DNA from: Rubrivivax sp.
GTDB lineage: Bacteria > Pseudomonadota > Gammaproteobacteria > Burkholderiales > Burkholderiaceae_C
DNA length: 17,683 nt
Assembly: GCA_020851615.1 (NCBI GenBank)
Contig: JADZCL010000234.1
Span: forward strand, 1-17,683
Reading direction: 5' to 3'
The notes below the pieces were generated by a model. The model made no database searches. It was not told where the DNA came from and saw nothing but the letters and a program-made list of their open reading frames with translations. Shown here piece after piece: positions 6,981-14,421 of the stretch (its first letter is position 1; every line of letters begins with the position of its first letter). A program made the position numbers and the translations under genes.

Positions 6981-7478
6981 CTATACCGGCGCCGCCTCGG
7001 CGAGCACGCAGTCGGCAATCGCCTGGGTGTCCGCCAGGGCGAGCACGCGGGGTGCGGGAACGGGTGGGGCACCCTCGACGGCGAGGGAGACGATGCCGGG
7101 CCAGGCGGGCCAGAGCGGGGGCTTGCCTTCGCTGGCGCGCCAGACCTCGAGCTTGGGGAAGTCGCCGCCCTTGAAGCCTTCGATCAGCACCAGGTCGCAG
7201 GGCTGGATGCGTGAGACGAGGTAGGGCAGCGCGGGCTCGACGTCGCCGCGCAGTTCGTGCATCAGCGCCCAGCGTTGCTCGCCCAGCAGCAGCACCTCCT
7301 GGCAGCCGGCGGCACGGGCACGCCAGGAGTCCTTGCCGGGGCGGTCGATCTCGATGGCCTTGTGGCTGTGCTTGATCAGCGAGACGACGAGGCCGCGGTT
7401 GCGCAGTTCGGGCACCAGCCGCTCGAGCAGCGTGGTCTTGCCCATGCCGGAATGACCGGCGATGCCGAATACTTTCAT
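6981..7478 (-). CDS. mobB: Molybdopterin-guanine dinucleotide biosynthesis adaptor protein MobB
   Basis: This 165-residue GTP-binding P-loop protein helps MobA attach GMP to molybdopterin to form the bis-MGD cofactor. The Walker A motif is GHSGMGKTT (8-16). Family segments follow: LIKHSHK, IDRPGKDSWRARAAG, QRWALMHEL and LVLIEGFKGGDFPKLEV. Length agrees with Escherichia coli MobB (about 170). The ATG at 7478 gives a family-like N-terminus (MKVFGIAGHSG); the Shine-Dalgarno is weak. It lies 54 bases downstream of tpx on the same strand and could be co-transcribed with it. It converges with the zinc protein gene across only 42 bases. No other cofactor genes are in the window. Confidence 0.92.
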   Translation of the reverse strand: MKVFGIAGHSGMGKTTLLERLVPELRNRGLVVSLIKHSHKAIEIDRPGKDSWRARAAGCQEVLLLGEQRWALMHELRGDVEPALPYLVSRIQPCDLVLIEGFKGGDFPKLEVWRASEGKPPLWPAWPGIVSLAVEGAPPVPAPRVLALADTQAIADCVLAEAAPV

Positions 7479-7532
7479 GAACCGCGATGATCGCCGACTT
7501 CACCGCCTGCGCTGCCCGCGCGGCGGCCCGGC

Positions 7533-8033
7533 TCAGCGCAGCGCCGCCAGCGCCGCCGCGTAGTCGGGTTCCTGGCCGATCTCGGGCACGAGCTGGGCGT
7601 GCAGCACCTTGTCGTTATCGTCGAGGACGAGCACGGCGCGCGCAGCCAGCCCGGTGAGTGGGCCGCCGTCGATGGCCACGCCGTAGTTGCGCAGGAAGCC
7701 GCCGCCGCGCAGCGTCGAGAGCATGGTGACGTTCTTGATCCCCTCGGCGCCGCAGAAGCGGCCCTGCGCGAAGGGCAGGTCGGCGGAGATGCACAGCACC
7801 ACCGTATTGGCCAGTGCCGCCGCGTCCTGGTTGAAGTGGCGCACCGAGGCCGCGCAGACCGGCGTGTCGATGCTCGGGAAGATGTTCAGCACCTTGCGCT
7901 TGCCGGCAAAGTCGGCCAGCGTCTTGTCGGAGAGATCGCCGGCCACCAGCTCGAAGGCCGGTGCCTTGCTGCCCACCGCCGGCAGGCTGCCGGCAAGCTG
8001 GATCGGATTGCCCTTGAAGGTCACGCTGGCCAT
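7533..8033 (-). CDS. tpx: Thiol peroxidase (Tpx-type peroxiredoxin)
   Basis: This 166-residue peroxiredoxin reduces hydrogen peroxide and organic peroxides using thioredoxin. The peroxidatic cysteine is Cys60 in PSIDTPVC and the resolving cysteine is Cys94 in GRFCGAEG, matching the C61/C95 pair of Escherichia coli Tpx. The conserved T-x-x-C (Thr57) and [10 protein letters not shown] segments are present. Length is normal. The start at 8033 has GAGGAG six bases upstream. It is divergently arranged with the RidA-family gene across 182 bases. No OxyR site or other operator could be identified in that space by eye. Confidence 0.95.
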   Translation of the reverse strand: MASVTFKGNPIQLAGSLPAVGSKAPAFELVAGDLSDKTLADFAGKRKVLNIFPSIDTPVCAASVRHFNQDAAALANTVVLCISADLPFAQGRFCGAEGIKNVTMLSTLRGGGFLRNYGVAIDGGPLTGLAARAVLVLDDNDKVLHAQLVPEIGQEPDYAAALAALR

Positions 8034-8039
8034 GGTCGA

Positions 8040-8045
8040 CTCCTC
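8040..8045 (-). promoter_or_regulatory. Ribosome binding site of tpx
   Basis: On the minus strand GAGGAG stands six bases before the tpx ATG (8033), an optimal spacing. Confidence 0.75.
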
Positions 8046-8203
8046 GGTCGTGGGAACGATGCCGTGATCCTACGCGCAGCGTGTGCGCGCTGCCGGCGCT
8101 GCCCCAGCCTCCCTGCCGCCGTGCGGGTGTCGCCGCGCGCGTGGGGCGGGCGCGGCGATCGCCGGCATCATCCGCGCACGGTGGCAGCGGCACCGGGAAC
8201 GCA

Positions 8204-8209
8204 AAGGAG
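8204..8209 (+). promoter_or_regulatory. Ribosome binding site deciding the GTG start at 8216
   Basis: AAGGAG stands six bases before GTG 8216. It supports a 135-residue product over the longer reading frame opening at 8081, whose first 45 residues look nothing like the RidA family. Confidence 0.75.
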
Positions 8210-8215
8210 AGCGGC

Positions 8216-8623
8216 GTGCGCATCAATATTTCGAGCGGCGGTCCCTGGGAGGCGAGCGTGGGTTATTCGCGCGCGGTGCGCTGCGGCCCGCACGTCTACG
8301 TCGCCGGCACGACGGCGGCCACGGCCACGGGCATCGTCGGCATCGGCGACGCCTACCTGCAGGCGCAACAGGCCTTGCGCACCATCGAGGCCGCACTTGT
8401 GCAGGCGGGTGCGCGCCTGGAGCATGTGGTGCGCACGCGCATGTTCGTGACCGACATCGCCGAGTGGGAGGCCGTGGGCCGTGCGCACGGCGAGTTCTTC
8501 GGCGATATCCGCCCCGCTGCGACCCTGGTCGAGGTCAGCGCGCTGATCGACCCCGCGCTGCGCGTCGAGATCGAGGCCGAGGCCTTTGTGCCCGAGGTCC
8601 GTCCACCCGATCTCACGCCGTGA
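8216..8623 (+). CDS. RidA (YjgF/YER057c/UK114) family protein lacking the catalytic Arg
   Basis: This 135-residue protein has the RidA fold signature, including a [12 protein letters not shown] strand near residues 23-33, [12 protein letters not shown] (55-66), RTRMFVTD (73-80) and the terminal VEIEAEAFV (117-125). RidA proteins form trimers and the archetype hydrolyses reactive enamine/imine intermediates from PLP enzymes. That activity needs an Arg in the PARSxVEV motif. Here the aligned segment is RPAATLVEV (99-107), with Ala102 in the Arg position. It therefore belongs to a non-archetypal Rid subgroup whose activity is not established. The GTG start has a good ribosome site. It is monocistronic, divergent from tpx and convergent with the response regulator gene. 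Confidence 0.88.
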   Translation: MRINISSGGPWEASVGYSRAVRCGPHVYVAGTTAATATGIVGIGDAYLQAQQALRTIEAALVQAGARLEHVVRTRMFVTDIAEWEAVGRAHGEFFGDIRPAATLVEVSALIDPALRVEIEAEAFVPEVRPPDLTP

Positions 8624-8651
8624 CCGGCCAGGCGGGTCGGGCTTCGCAAGA

Positions 8652-8678
8652 GGTGACTTCAGCGCGTTGCGCGTCACC
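8652..8678 (+). terminator. Possible stem-loop after the RidA-family gene
   Basis: GGTGAC (8652-8657) pairs with GTCACC (8673-8678). An inner GCGC (8662-8665) / GCGC (8669-8672) stem closes a GTT loop, leaving a four-base bulge (TTCA). It begins about 28 bases after the RidA-family stop. There is no T-tract, so termination is only suggested. Confidence 0.35.
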
Positions 8679-8786
8679 GTCACGCCGCCAGTCTCAGGCA
8701 ATCGAAGCGGGCATGGCGCGGGCTCGAACTCGGTAGCCACAGCGCAGCCGTCGTCGGCGCGCGTGTTCGGCGCGGGCGGCGCGGGC

Positions 8787-8815
8787 TCCGTGGCGCAGGC
8801 CGCAAGCGCCACGGA
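8787..8815 (-). terminator. Strong 10-base-pair stem-loop after the LytTR regulator gene
   Basis: TCCGTGGCGC (8787-8796) and GCGCCACGGA (8806-8815) are perfect inverted repeats around a nine-base loop. The stem begins 14 bases beyond the regulator's stop codon on the minus strand and sits between convergent genes, so it may serve both. It lacks a T-run, as many GC-rich terminators do. Confidence 0.5.
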
Positions 8816-8829
8816 CAAGGCATGGAGTC

Positions 8830-9630
8830 CTACATGCCCTTGAAGAGAGGCGCGTACAGCCGGCTCACGACGAGCGGCTCGGGCCGCTCGCGCAGCTGCA
8901 GATGCAGCTTGCCGGCTTCGTCGCGGTGGGCGGCCGCGATCGCGCTGGCGCGCACGACGGTGCCGCGGTGCACTTGCCAGAACACAGCGGGGTCGAGTTG
9001 TGGGAGGAGCTCGCGCAGGGGCCAGCGAATCAGGTATTCACGGCTGGCCGTCACCACGCGCACGTACTTGTCGGCGGCCTCGAAGTACAGGACTTCCGCC
9101 AGCGGCACGATGTGCACCGTGCTGCCCACCGCGGCTTGGATCACCTCGAGCCGCGCGGTGCCGCCTGCTGCGGGCGGGGCGGCGGCGGCGAGCAGTGCGC
9201 GCACCTGGGCCAGAGCCGTCTCGTCCAGCGGTGCCGGCCCCCGGGCGGCCAGGCGCTGCATGAGCCGCTCGACGCAGCGCGCGAGCCGCGCAGGCTGTAC
9301 CGGCTTGACGAGGTAGTCGCTGGCCTGCGCATCGAAGGCTTGCAGGGCGTACTGGTCATAGGCCGTCACGAACACCAGCAGAGGGAAGGGGCGGCCTTCG
9401 GGCCACTCTTCCGAAAGCTCCTGCGCCGCCTCGAGCCCGCTCTGCCCCGGCATGCGGATGTCGAGAAAGCACACGCTGGGCTCGTGTGCAAGCGCCTGGA
9501 CCACGGCGGCGTGGCCATCGCCCACCGTGGCGGCGATGACGAGCTCGGGCCATGCGCGGGCGAGTTCGGCATGCAGGCCTGCGGCCAGAAGCGGCTCGTC
9601 TTCGGCGATCAGTGCAGTCGGCGCTGGCAT
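8830..9630 (-). CDS. LytTR-family DNA-binding response regulator
   Basis: This 266-residue regulator has an N-terminal receiver domain (about 5-120) with acidic residues Glu10/Asp11, phospho-acceptor Asp57 in CFLDIRMPG, Thr89 and Lys109 in YLVKP. A low-complexity linker leads to a C-terminal LytTR domain (about 165-265) with VLYFEAADKYVRVVT, REYLIRWPLREL and FWQVHRGTVV, which binds DNA through beta-strands rather than a helix-turn-helix. The ATG at 9630 shares one base with the kinase stop (TGATG), so the pair is translationally coupled. The architecture resembles AlgR/YehT-type regulators. Target genes are unknown; LytTR regulators commonly bind pairs of short direct repeats. Confidence 0.92.
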   Translation of the reverse strand: MPAPTALIAEDEPLLAAGLHAELARAWPELVIAATVGDGHAAVVQALAHEPSVCFLDIRMPGQSGLEAAQELSEEWPEGRPFPLLVFVTAYDQYALQAFDAQASDYLVKPVQPARLARCVERLMQRLAARGPAPLDETALAQVRALLAAAAPPAAGGTARLEVIQAAVGSTVHIVPLAEVLYFEAADKYVRVVTASREYLIRWPLRELLPQLDPAVFWQVHRGTVVRASAIAAAHRDEAGKLHLQLRERPEPLVVSRLYAPLFKGM

Positions 9631-10694
9631 CAGTCGGGTTCGCCTTCGATCGGCAGGTTGATGAGGGCCTGCGCCCCGCCCTCGGCGTCGCACGCACTGC
9701 GCAGCACCAGGCTAGCGCGTTCGCCGTGCAGCGTGCGCAGACGCTCACGCACCTGCGTGAGGCCGAAGCCGGTGTCTGCCGGCCTGCCTGCCTCGGTGTC
9801 CGCCGCAGCCGGCAGGCCTTCGCCTGTGTCTCGCACGGCAAGCAGAAGGCGCTGGCCTTCGCGCCGTGCCTGCACCTCGACACGGCCGCCAGCGGGCTTG
9901 GGCTCGAGACCGTGGCGGATGGCGTTTTCCACCAGCGGCTGCAGCAGCAGCGGCGGGACCGCCAGCCCACGCAGGTCTGCAGGCAGGTCCAGTTGCACCA
10001 CCAGGCGCGGTCCCATGCGCACTGCGATCAGCGCCAGGTAGTCTGCAACGCGTGCAAACTCGTCGGCCAGCGTGTGCCGACTGCTGCGTGAAGCGGCCAG
10101 CGTCGCGCGCAGGAAGGCGATCAGGTGATCGAGCATGCGCTGGGCGGCCGCTGCGTCGGTGCCGATCAGCACGCGCAGGTTGGCCAGCGTGTTGAAGAGC
10201 ATGTGCGGCTCGAGCTGCGACTCCAGCAGCTTCAACCGGCTCTCGGCAGCGGTGCGTGCTGCTGCAGCGGCGGTGGACTCGGCCTGCGCCACGCGCGCAC
10301 GGCTGTAGAAGAACCAGCTCACGCCCCCGGCCACGATCAGCGCGATCATGATCACCGGACCGAAGGGGCTGCTGTCGAGCCAGTGCAGCGGTGTGGCGAT
10401 GCCCAGCAGGCGGCCCGCCAGCGTGCCGCCAATGGCATAGCCGAGGACTGCCGAACCCATGATCCACGGCAGCATCCAGCGCCAGCCGGGCCAGGAGCCG
10501 GCTGCGACGCCGGGTAGCGCAAAGCGCAGCGCAAGCGCGACGAGGCCGTGGCGACCCAGGTCGATGAGCAACTGGATCGTGCCGCCGATGCAGATCGCAA
10601 ACACGAGGTTCACCCAGAACGAGGCGGGGGAGACGAGCGTGAAGAACGCCGCCATCGCCAGCGCGATGACGAGCGCGGTGCGCAGTTTGCGCAT
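9630..10694 (-). CDS. LytS/AlgZ-type sensor histidine kinase
   Basis: This inner-membrane kinase (354 aa) has about four hydrophobic segments (roughly 5-22, 26-47, 72-98 and 111-130) and almost no periplasmic loop, so it may sense within the membrane or through a partner. A short coiled region (132-160) leads to the His-kinase box QLEPHMLFNTLANL with phospho-acceptor His164. The ATPase domain shows the N box ENAIRHG (256-262) and DTGEGL (289-294), then GFGLTQVRERL. The ATG at 10694 was chosen because it starts the first membrane helix; a GTG at 10703 is an alternative, and neither has a clear Shine-Dalgarno. The downstream gene is its cognate regulator. It follows the transporter gene by about 50 bases. 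Confidence 0.9.
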   Translation of the reverse strand: MRKLRTALVIALAMAAFFTLVSPASFWVNLVFAICIGGTIQLLIDLGRHGLVALALRFALPGVAAGSWPGWRWMLPWIMGSAVLGYAIGGTLAGRLLGIATPLHWLDSSPFGPVIMIALIVAGGVSWFFYSRARVAQAESTAAAAARTAAESRLKLLESQLEPHMLFNTLANLRVLIGTDAAAAQRMLDHLIAFLRATLAASRSSRHTLADEFARVADYLALIAVRMGPRLVVQLDLPADLRGLAVPPLLLQPLVENAIRHGLEPKPAGGRVEVQARREGQRLLLAVRDTGEGLPAAADTEAGRPADTGFGLTQVRERLRTLHGERASLVLRSACDAEGGAQALINLPIEGEPD

Positions 10695-10744
10695 GGCGAT
10701 CACCAGCGCACGGCGAGTTGCGGCACGTGCCGGCAGCTGCACAC

Positions 10745-11683
10745 TCAACTCCGCTGCGCTGCGGGCGCCGCAGGGTGCGAGACACGCCGGCCCAGCATCA
10801 CGGTGGCCACCACCGCCAGCGCAAAGCCGATCGAGCCCAGGTCCAGCCGCTCGCCCAGCAGCGGCAGTGCAAACAGCATCGCCAGAAAGGGCTGCAGCAG
10901 CTGCACCTGGCTCACGCGCAGCGCACCGCCCCAGTCCAGACCCCGGAACCACGCGAAGAACCCGGCCCACATCGAGACCGAGCCGACATAGGCAAAACCG
11001 AGCCAGGCACTGGCGCGCAGCGGCTGCACGCTGGTGTCGGGCCACAGCAGCAGGGTGGCGGGCAGGCTGGCCGGCAGGGCCAGCACGCAGATCCAGCAGA
11101 TCACGCGCTCGGCACCCAGTTCGGGTGTGACCTGTGCGCCGCACACATAGCCGATCGCAGCGGCGACCACCGCCCCGAGCAGCAGCGAGTCGGCCCGCGT
11201 CAGACCGAAGCCGCCGCCCTGGTCGGCGCGCAGCCAGGCGAACACCACCACCAGTGCGCTGCCGGCCACCGCGCAGGCCCAGAAGCCCAGGCGCGCGCGC
11301 TGGCCGAGGATCAGTGCCGCGGCCACCGCGGTGGCCAGCGGCAGCAGGGCCGTGACCACCGCCGCGTGCGTGGCGGTGACGCTGCGCAGCGCCAGCGCCA
11401 GCAGCAGCGGATAGCCCACCACGTTGCCCGCCACCGCGCCCAGCAGCGGCCCCCAGTGGCGCCGCGCGGGCCAGGCCGAGCGCGTGAGCAGCAGGAAGGC
11501 CAGCGACAACAGGCCGGCCAGCGCCGCGCGGCCGACGGTGACGAACAGCGGCGCCAGCTGGGGATCGGCCGCGCTGCCGGTGGCCAGGCGCGTGGCCGGC
11601 AGCGTGATGGCGAACAGCGCCACCCCCAGCACGCCCAGCCAGAAGCCCAGCACCTGCCGCGGCGGCCCGTGCGCGGCGTTCAC
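10745..11683 (-). CDS. EamA/DMT-superfamily transporter
   Basis: This inner-membrane protein (312 aa from the chosen GTG) has about ten hydrophobic helices in two EamA repeats (roughly 12-140 and 160-295), the layout of drug/metabolite exporters such as RhtA/YdcZ relatives. The C-terminal half contains SVSMWAGFFAWFRGL and QLLQPFLAMLFALPLLGE, the typical second-repeat motif. The start is uncertain: a TTG at 11734 and GTGs at 11710 and 11692 are in frame, but the upstream two lie inside a strong stem-loop, so GTG 11683 is preferred. No Shine-Dalgarno is clear for any. Substrate cannot be inferred; export of an amino acid or peptide product would fit the dipeptide importer upstream. Confidence 0.85.
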   Translation of the reverse strand: MNAAHGPPRQVLGFWLGVLGVALFAITLPATRLATGSAADPQLAPLFVTVGRAALAGLLSLAFLLLTRSAWPARRHWGPLLGAVAGNVVGYPLLLALALRSVTATHAAVVTALLPLATAVAAALILGQRARLGFWACAVAGSALVVVFAWLRADQGGGFGLTRADSLLLGAVVAAAIGYVCGAQVTPELGAERVICWICVLALPASLPATLLLWPDTSVQPLRASAWLGFAYVGSVSMWAGFFAWFRGLDWGGALRVSQVQLLQPFLAMLFALPLLGERLDLGSIGFALAVVATVMLGRRVSHPAAPAAQRS

Positions 11684-11701
11684 GCGCGCCACAGCCGGCT
11701 G

Positions 11702-11745
11702 CGCCGGCACGGCAACGCCCGCTCGGGGGCCCAACCGTGCCGGCG
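11702..11745 (-). terminator. Strong stem-loop between dppA and the EamA gene
   Basis: CGCCGGCACGG (11702-11712) and CCGTGCCGGCG (11735-11745) form a perfect 11-base-pair stem. The 22-base loop holds a further GCCC/GGGC stem (11717-11720 with 11727-11730). On the minus strand it begins 29 bases after the dppA stop. No T-run follows, so it may be a partial terminator or a 3' end protector limiting read-through into the EamA, kinase and regulator genes. Confidence 0.5.
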
Positions 11746-11774
11746 GGTCATCGATGCGGCAACCGCAGGGGTGC

Positions 11775-13400
11775 CTACTCCTTGATGTCCACGCCGTAGA
11801 AGGTGTGGCGACCGAAGGGGCTGAGCTTGAAGTCGATCACTTCCTTGCGCACGGGCTTGAGCTGCACCGCGTGCGCGATGGTGAACCACGGCGCCTGTTC
11901 CTTGAAGACCACCTGCGCCTTCTTGTAGAGCTCGGTGCGCTTGGCGACGTTGCTGACCACCTTGGCCTCGAGCACCAGGTCCTCGAAGGGCTTGTAGCAG
12001 AACTTGGCGACGTTGCTGCCGCCGCTCTTGGCCGAGTCGCAGCCCAGCAGCGTGTGCAGGAAGTTGTCGGGGTCGCCGTTGTCGCCGGTCCAGCCGAGCA
12101 TGCCCATCTGGTGCTCGCCGGCCTGCATGCGCTTCCTGTACTCGCCCCACTCGAAGCTCTTGATCTCGGCCTTGATGCCGACCTTGGCCAGGTCGGCCTG
12201 CATCAGCTCGGCGATGCGGCGCGCGTTCGGGTTGTAGGGGCGCTGCACCGGCATCGCCCACAGGTCGGTGGCAAAGCCGTCGGGGTGGCCGGCCTGGGCG
12301 AGCAGCTTCTTGGCCGCGGCGGGGTCGAAGGGGTCGTCCTTGATGGCGTCGTTGTACGACCACATCGTCGGCGGGATGGGGTTCTTGGCCGCGATGCCGG
12401 TGGACATGTAGACGGCGTCGATGATGGCCTGCTTGTTGATGGCCATGTTCACCGCCTTGCGCACGCGCACGTCGTCAAAGGGCTTCTTCTGCGTGTTGTA
12501 GGCGAGGTAGCCGACGTTCAGGCCCGGCTGCTCGAGCACGGTGATCTTGGCGTCCTTGCGCATGGCGTCGAGGTCGGCCGGGTTGGGGTAGGGCATGACG
12601 TGGCACTCGCCCTTCTGCAGCTTGGCCCAGCGCACCGAGGCGTCGGGCGTGATCGAGAACACCAGGTCATCGATCTTGGCCTTGCCGCCGTAGTACTCGG
12701 GGAAGGCCTTGTAGCGGATGAGCGCGTCCTTCTGGTACTGCACGAGGTAGAAGGGGCCGGTGCCGATGGGCTCCTGGTCGACCTTCTCGGGCGTGCCGGC
12801 CTTGAGCATCGCGTCGGCGTACTCCTTGCTCTGCACGCCGGCGTATTCCATCGCCAGGTTGGAGAGGAAGGGGGCCTCGGGGTGGGCGAGCACGATCTTC
12901 ACCGTGTAGGGACCGACTTTCTCGACCGACTTCAGCAGCTTGGGCATGCCCATGTCGTTGAAGTACGAGTGGTTGGGGCTCGTGACCTTGAAGTAGGGGT
13001 TGTCTTCCTTCCACTGGCGCTCGAACATGAACAGGATGTCGTCGGCGTTCATGTCGCGCGTGGGCTTGAAGATCTTGTTGGGCTGCCACTTCACGCCCTT
13101 GCGCAGGTGGAATGTGTAGGTCAGGCCGTCGGGCGAGATGTCCCACTTCTCGGCCAGGCCCGGCACGACGCTGGTGCCCCCGCGCTCGAAGTCGACGATG
13201 CGGCTGTAGATCTGGCCGCTGGCGTCGAAGGAGGTCCCGGTGGTGTTGATGGCCGGGTAGAAGTTCTCCGGGCTGCCCTCGGAGCAATAGACCAGCGTCT
13301 TGGCTGACGCCGTGCCGGCGAGGGCGAGCGTGGCCGCTGCGGCAAGGGTGCACAGGCGGCGCGTGCGGCGCGCCAGAGGCAGGTGCTTCTTGGTATGCAT
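11775..13400 (-). CDS. dppA: Periplasmic dipeptide-binding protein DppA
   Basis: This 541-residue periplasmic binding protein (SBP_bac_5) captures dipeptides for the DppBCDF permease. Residues 1-32 form a signal peptide ending GTASA, followed by KTLVYCSEGSPENFYPAIN, nearly identical to the mature start of Escherichia coli DppA (535 aa). Other shared segments are TYTFHLRKGVKWQ, GECHVMPYPNPADL, PIPPTMW, WAMPVQRPYNPNARR and GWTGDNGDPDNF. The early Cys and the Cys in GECH match the disulfide pair of the family. The ATG at 13400 has AGGAGA just upstream. It is the last of the five dpp genes here, not the first as in E. coli. A stem-loop follows the stop. Confidence 0.95.
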   Translation of the reverse strand: MHTKKHLPLARRTRRLCTLAAAATLALAGTASAKTLVYCSEGSPENFYPAINTTGTSFDASGQIYSRIVDFERGGTSVVPGLAEKWDISPDGLTYTFHLRKGVKWQPNKIFKPTRDMNADDILFMFERQWKEDNPYFKVTSPNHSYFNDMGMPKLLKSVEKVGPYTVKIVLAHPEAPFLSNLAMEYAGVQSKEYADAMLKAGTPEKVDQEPIGTGPFYLVQYQKDALIRYKAFPEYYGGKAKIDDLVFSITPDASVRWAKLQKGECHVMPYPNPADLDAMRKDAKITVLEQPGLNVGYLAYNTQKKPFDDVRVRKAVNMAINKQAIIDAVYMSTGIAAKNPIPPTMWSYNDAIKDDPFDPAAAKKLLAQAGHPDGFATDLWAMPVQRPYNPNARRIAELMQADLAKVGIKAEIKSFEWGEYRKRMQAGEHQMGMLGWTGDNGDPDNFLHTLLGCDSAKSGGSNVAKFCYKPFEDLVLEAKVVSNVAKRTELYKKAQVVFKEQAPWFTIAHAVQLKPVRKEVIDFKLSPFGRHTFYGVDIKE

Positions 13401-13405
13401 GGTTT

Positions 13406-13410
13406 CTCCT
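13406..13410 (-). promoter_or_regulatory. Ribosome binding site of dppA
   Basis: On the minus strand AGGAG stands five bases before the dppA ATG (13400). It is the best site in the dpp cluster and fits high production of the binding protein. Confidence 0.75.
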
Positions 13411-13417
13411 GGCGAAT

Positions 13418-13431
13418 GGTCCGTGCGGACC
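13418..13431. promoter_or_regulatory. 14-base palindromic element between dppF and dppA
   Basis: GGTCCG (13418-13423) and CGGACC (13426-13431) are perfect inverted arms around two bases, in the only sizeable gap (40 bases) of the dpp cluster. It could be an operator or a small mRNA hairpin that lets dppA be expressed or stabilised separately from dppBCDF. The function is inferred from position only. Confidence 0.35.
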
Positions 13432-13440
13432 GTGGTGGGA

Positions 13441-14421
13441 TCAGGCGCCGGCAGCGAACTGCTCGGCGAAGTGACACGATACAAGGCGGCCGTCGACCTC
13501 CCGCAAGATGGGGCGTTCGGCGCGGCAGCGCTCGGCAGCAAAGGGGCAGCGCGTGACGAAGACGCAGCCCGCGGGAGGTGCCAGCGGCGAGGGCAGTTCG
13601 CCCTGCAGCACGACGCGCGGCACGCGCCGGTCGGCGTCGACCATGGGCGTGGAGGCCAGCAGCGCGCGCGTGTAGGGGTGCAGCGGGCGGCCGAAGATGC
13701 GCTCGCGTGGCCCCTGCTCCATCGCCAGGCCCAGGTACATCACCAGCACCTCGTGCGCGATGTGGCGCACCACGCCCAGGTCGTGCGAGATGAACAGGTA
13801 GGCCAGCCCCAGCTCCTGCTGCAGGTCGGCCAGCAGGTTGAGCACCTGCGCCTGCACCGAGACGTCCAGCGCCGACACCGGCTCGTCGGCCACCACCAGC
13901 GCGGGCTCGAGCATGAGCGCGCGCGCGATCGCGATGCGCTGGCGCTGGCCGCCGCTGAACATGTGCGGGTAGCGCGCGTAGTGCTCGGGGCGCAGGCCGA
14001 CCTTGGCGAGCATGGCGCGCCCGCGCTCGCTGCGCTCGGCACGCGACAGGCGCGTGTTGATGGCCAGCGGCGCCTCCAGCGTAGCGCCGATCTTCTGGCG
14101 TGGGTTGAGCGAGCCGTAGGGGTTCTGGAACACGAGCTGCACCGTGCGGCGCAGCGTGCGGCGCGCGGCGGCATCGGCCGTTGCGGTGTCGATGCCCGCC
14201 AGCTGCAGGCGCCCGGCGCTGGGTGCTTCGATCAGCGTCACCATGCGCGCCAGCGTCGACTTGCCGCAACCCGACTCGCCGACCACCGCCAGCGTGCGCC
14301 CGCGCTGCAGGGTGAACGACAGCCCGCCCACCGCGTGCAGTTGCGCTGGTGCGCGCAGCCAGCCGCGCTTGATGCGGTAGGTCTGCGCCAGGTCGTGGGC
14401 CTCGACGACGGGCGCGTTCAT
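13441..14421 (-). CDS. dppF: Dipeptide ABC transporter ATP-binding protein DppF
   Basis: This cytoplasmic ATPase (326 aa) is the second ATPase of the dipeptide importer. Walker A is GESGCGKST (48-56), [12 protein letters not shown] is the Q-loop region typical of OppF/DppF, the signature is FSGGQRQR and Walker B ends [11 protein letters not shown]. The C-terminal oligopeptide-transporter tail keeps four cysteines, beginning [10 protein letters not shown] and ending VSCHF. The ATG overlaps the dppD stop (ATGA) and has GGAGG four bases upstream, so the two are coupled. dppA follows after 40 bases. Length is close to the E. coli protein (334). Confidence 0.93.
   Translation of the reverse strand: MNAPVVEAHDLAQTYRIKRGWLRAPAQLHAVGGLSFTLQRGRTLAVVGESGCGKSTLARMVTLIEAPSAGRLQLAGIDTATADAAARRTLRRTVQLVFQNPYGSLNPRQKIGATLEAPLAINTRLSRAERSERGRAMLAKVGLRPEHYARYPHMFSGGQRQRIAIARALMLEPALVVADEPVSALDVSVQAQVLNLLADLQQELGLAYLFISHDLGVVRHIAHEVLVMYLGLAMEQGPRERIFGRPLHPYTRALLASTPMVDADRRVPRVVLQGELPSPLAPPAGCVFVTRCPFAAERCRAERPILREVDGRLVSCHFAEQFAAGA

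Larger units (their letters stand above)
8034..8215. promoter_or_regulatory. Divergent tpx / RidA-family intergenic region
   Basis: These 182 bases must hold the promoters of both divergent genes. I could not pick convincing -35/-10 pairs by eye because the region is extremely GC-rich. It contains a palindrome GGCGATCGCC at 8154-8163, whose role is unknown. Coding potential across it is low. Confidence 0.4.

Noticed and set aside
8154..8163. GGCGATCGCC palindrome as an operator between tpx and the RidA-family gene
   Set aside because: Short GC-rich palindromes of this kind are expected by chance at this base composition, and only one copy is present.
8700..8755. CTCGAACTC segment resembling a tRNA T-loop
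   Set aside because: No matching acceptor, D or anticodon stems can be drawn around it.
8168..8818. Minus-strand frame beginning with a lipobox-like VALAAC, possible lipoprotein
   Set aside because: The only start is a TTG too close to the Cys for a signal peptide, no Met or GTG lies just upstream, there is no ribosome site, and the frame runs through the RidA-family gene in antisense.
11424..13307. 627-codon open frame on the plus strand, antisense to dppA
   Set aside because: It lies opposite the strongly supported dppA, has Val/Gly/His/Asp-rich composition typical of antisense frames in GC-rich genes, and shows no family motif or ribosome site.
13401..13541. 47-residue upstream extension of dppA
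   Set aside because: It would overlap the end of dppF and bury a good signal peptide; the ATG at 13400 has a strong ribosome site.
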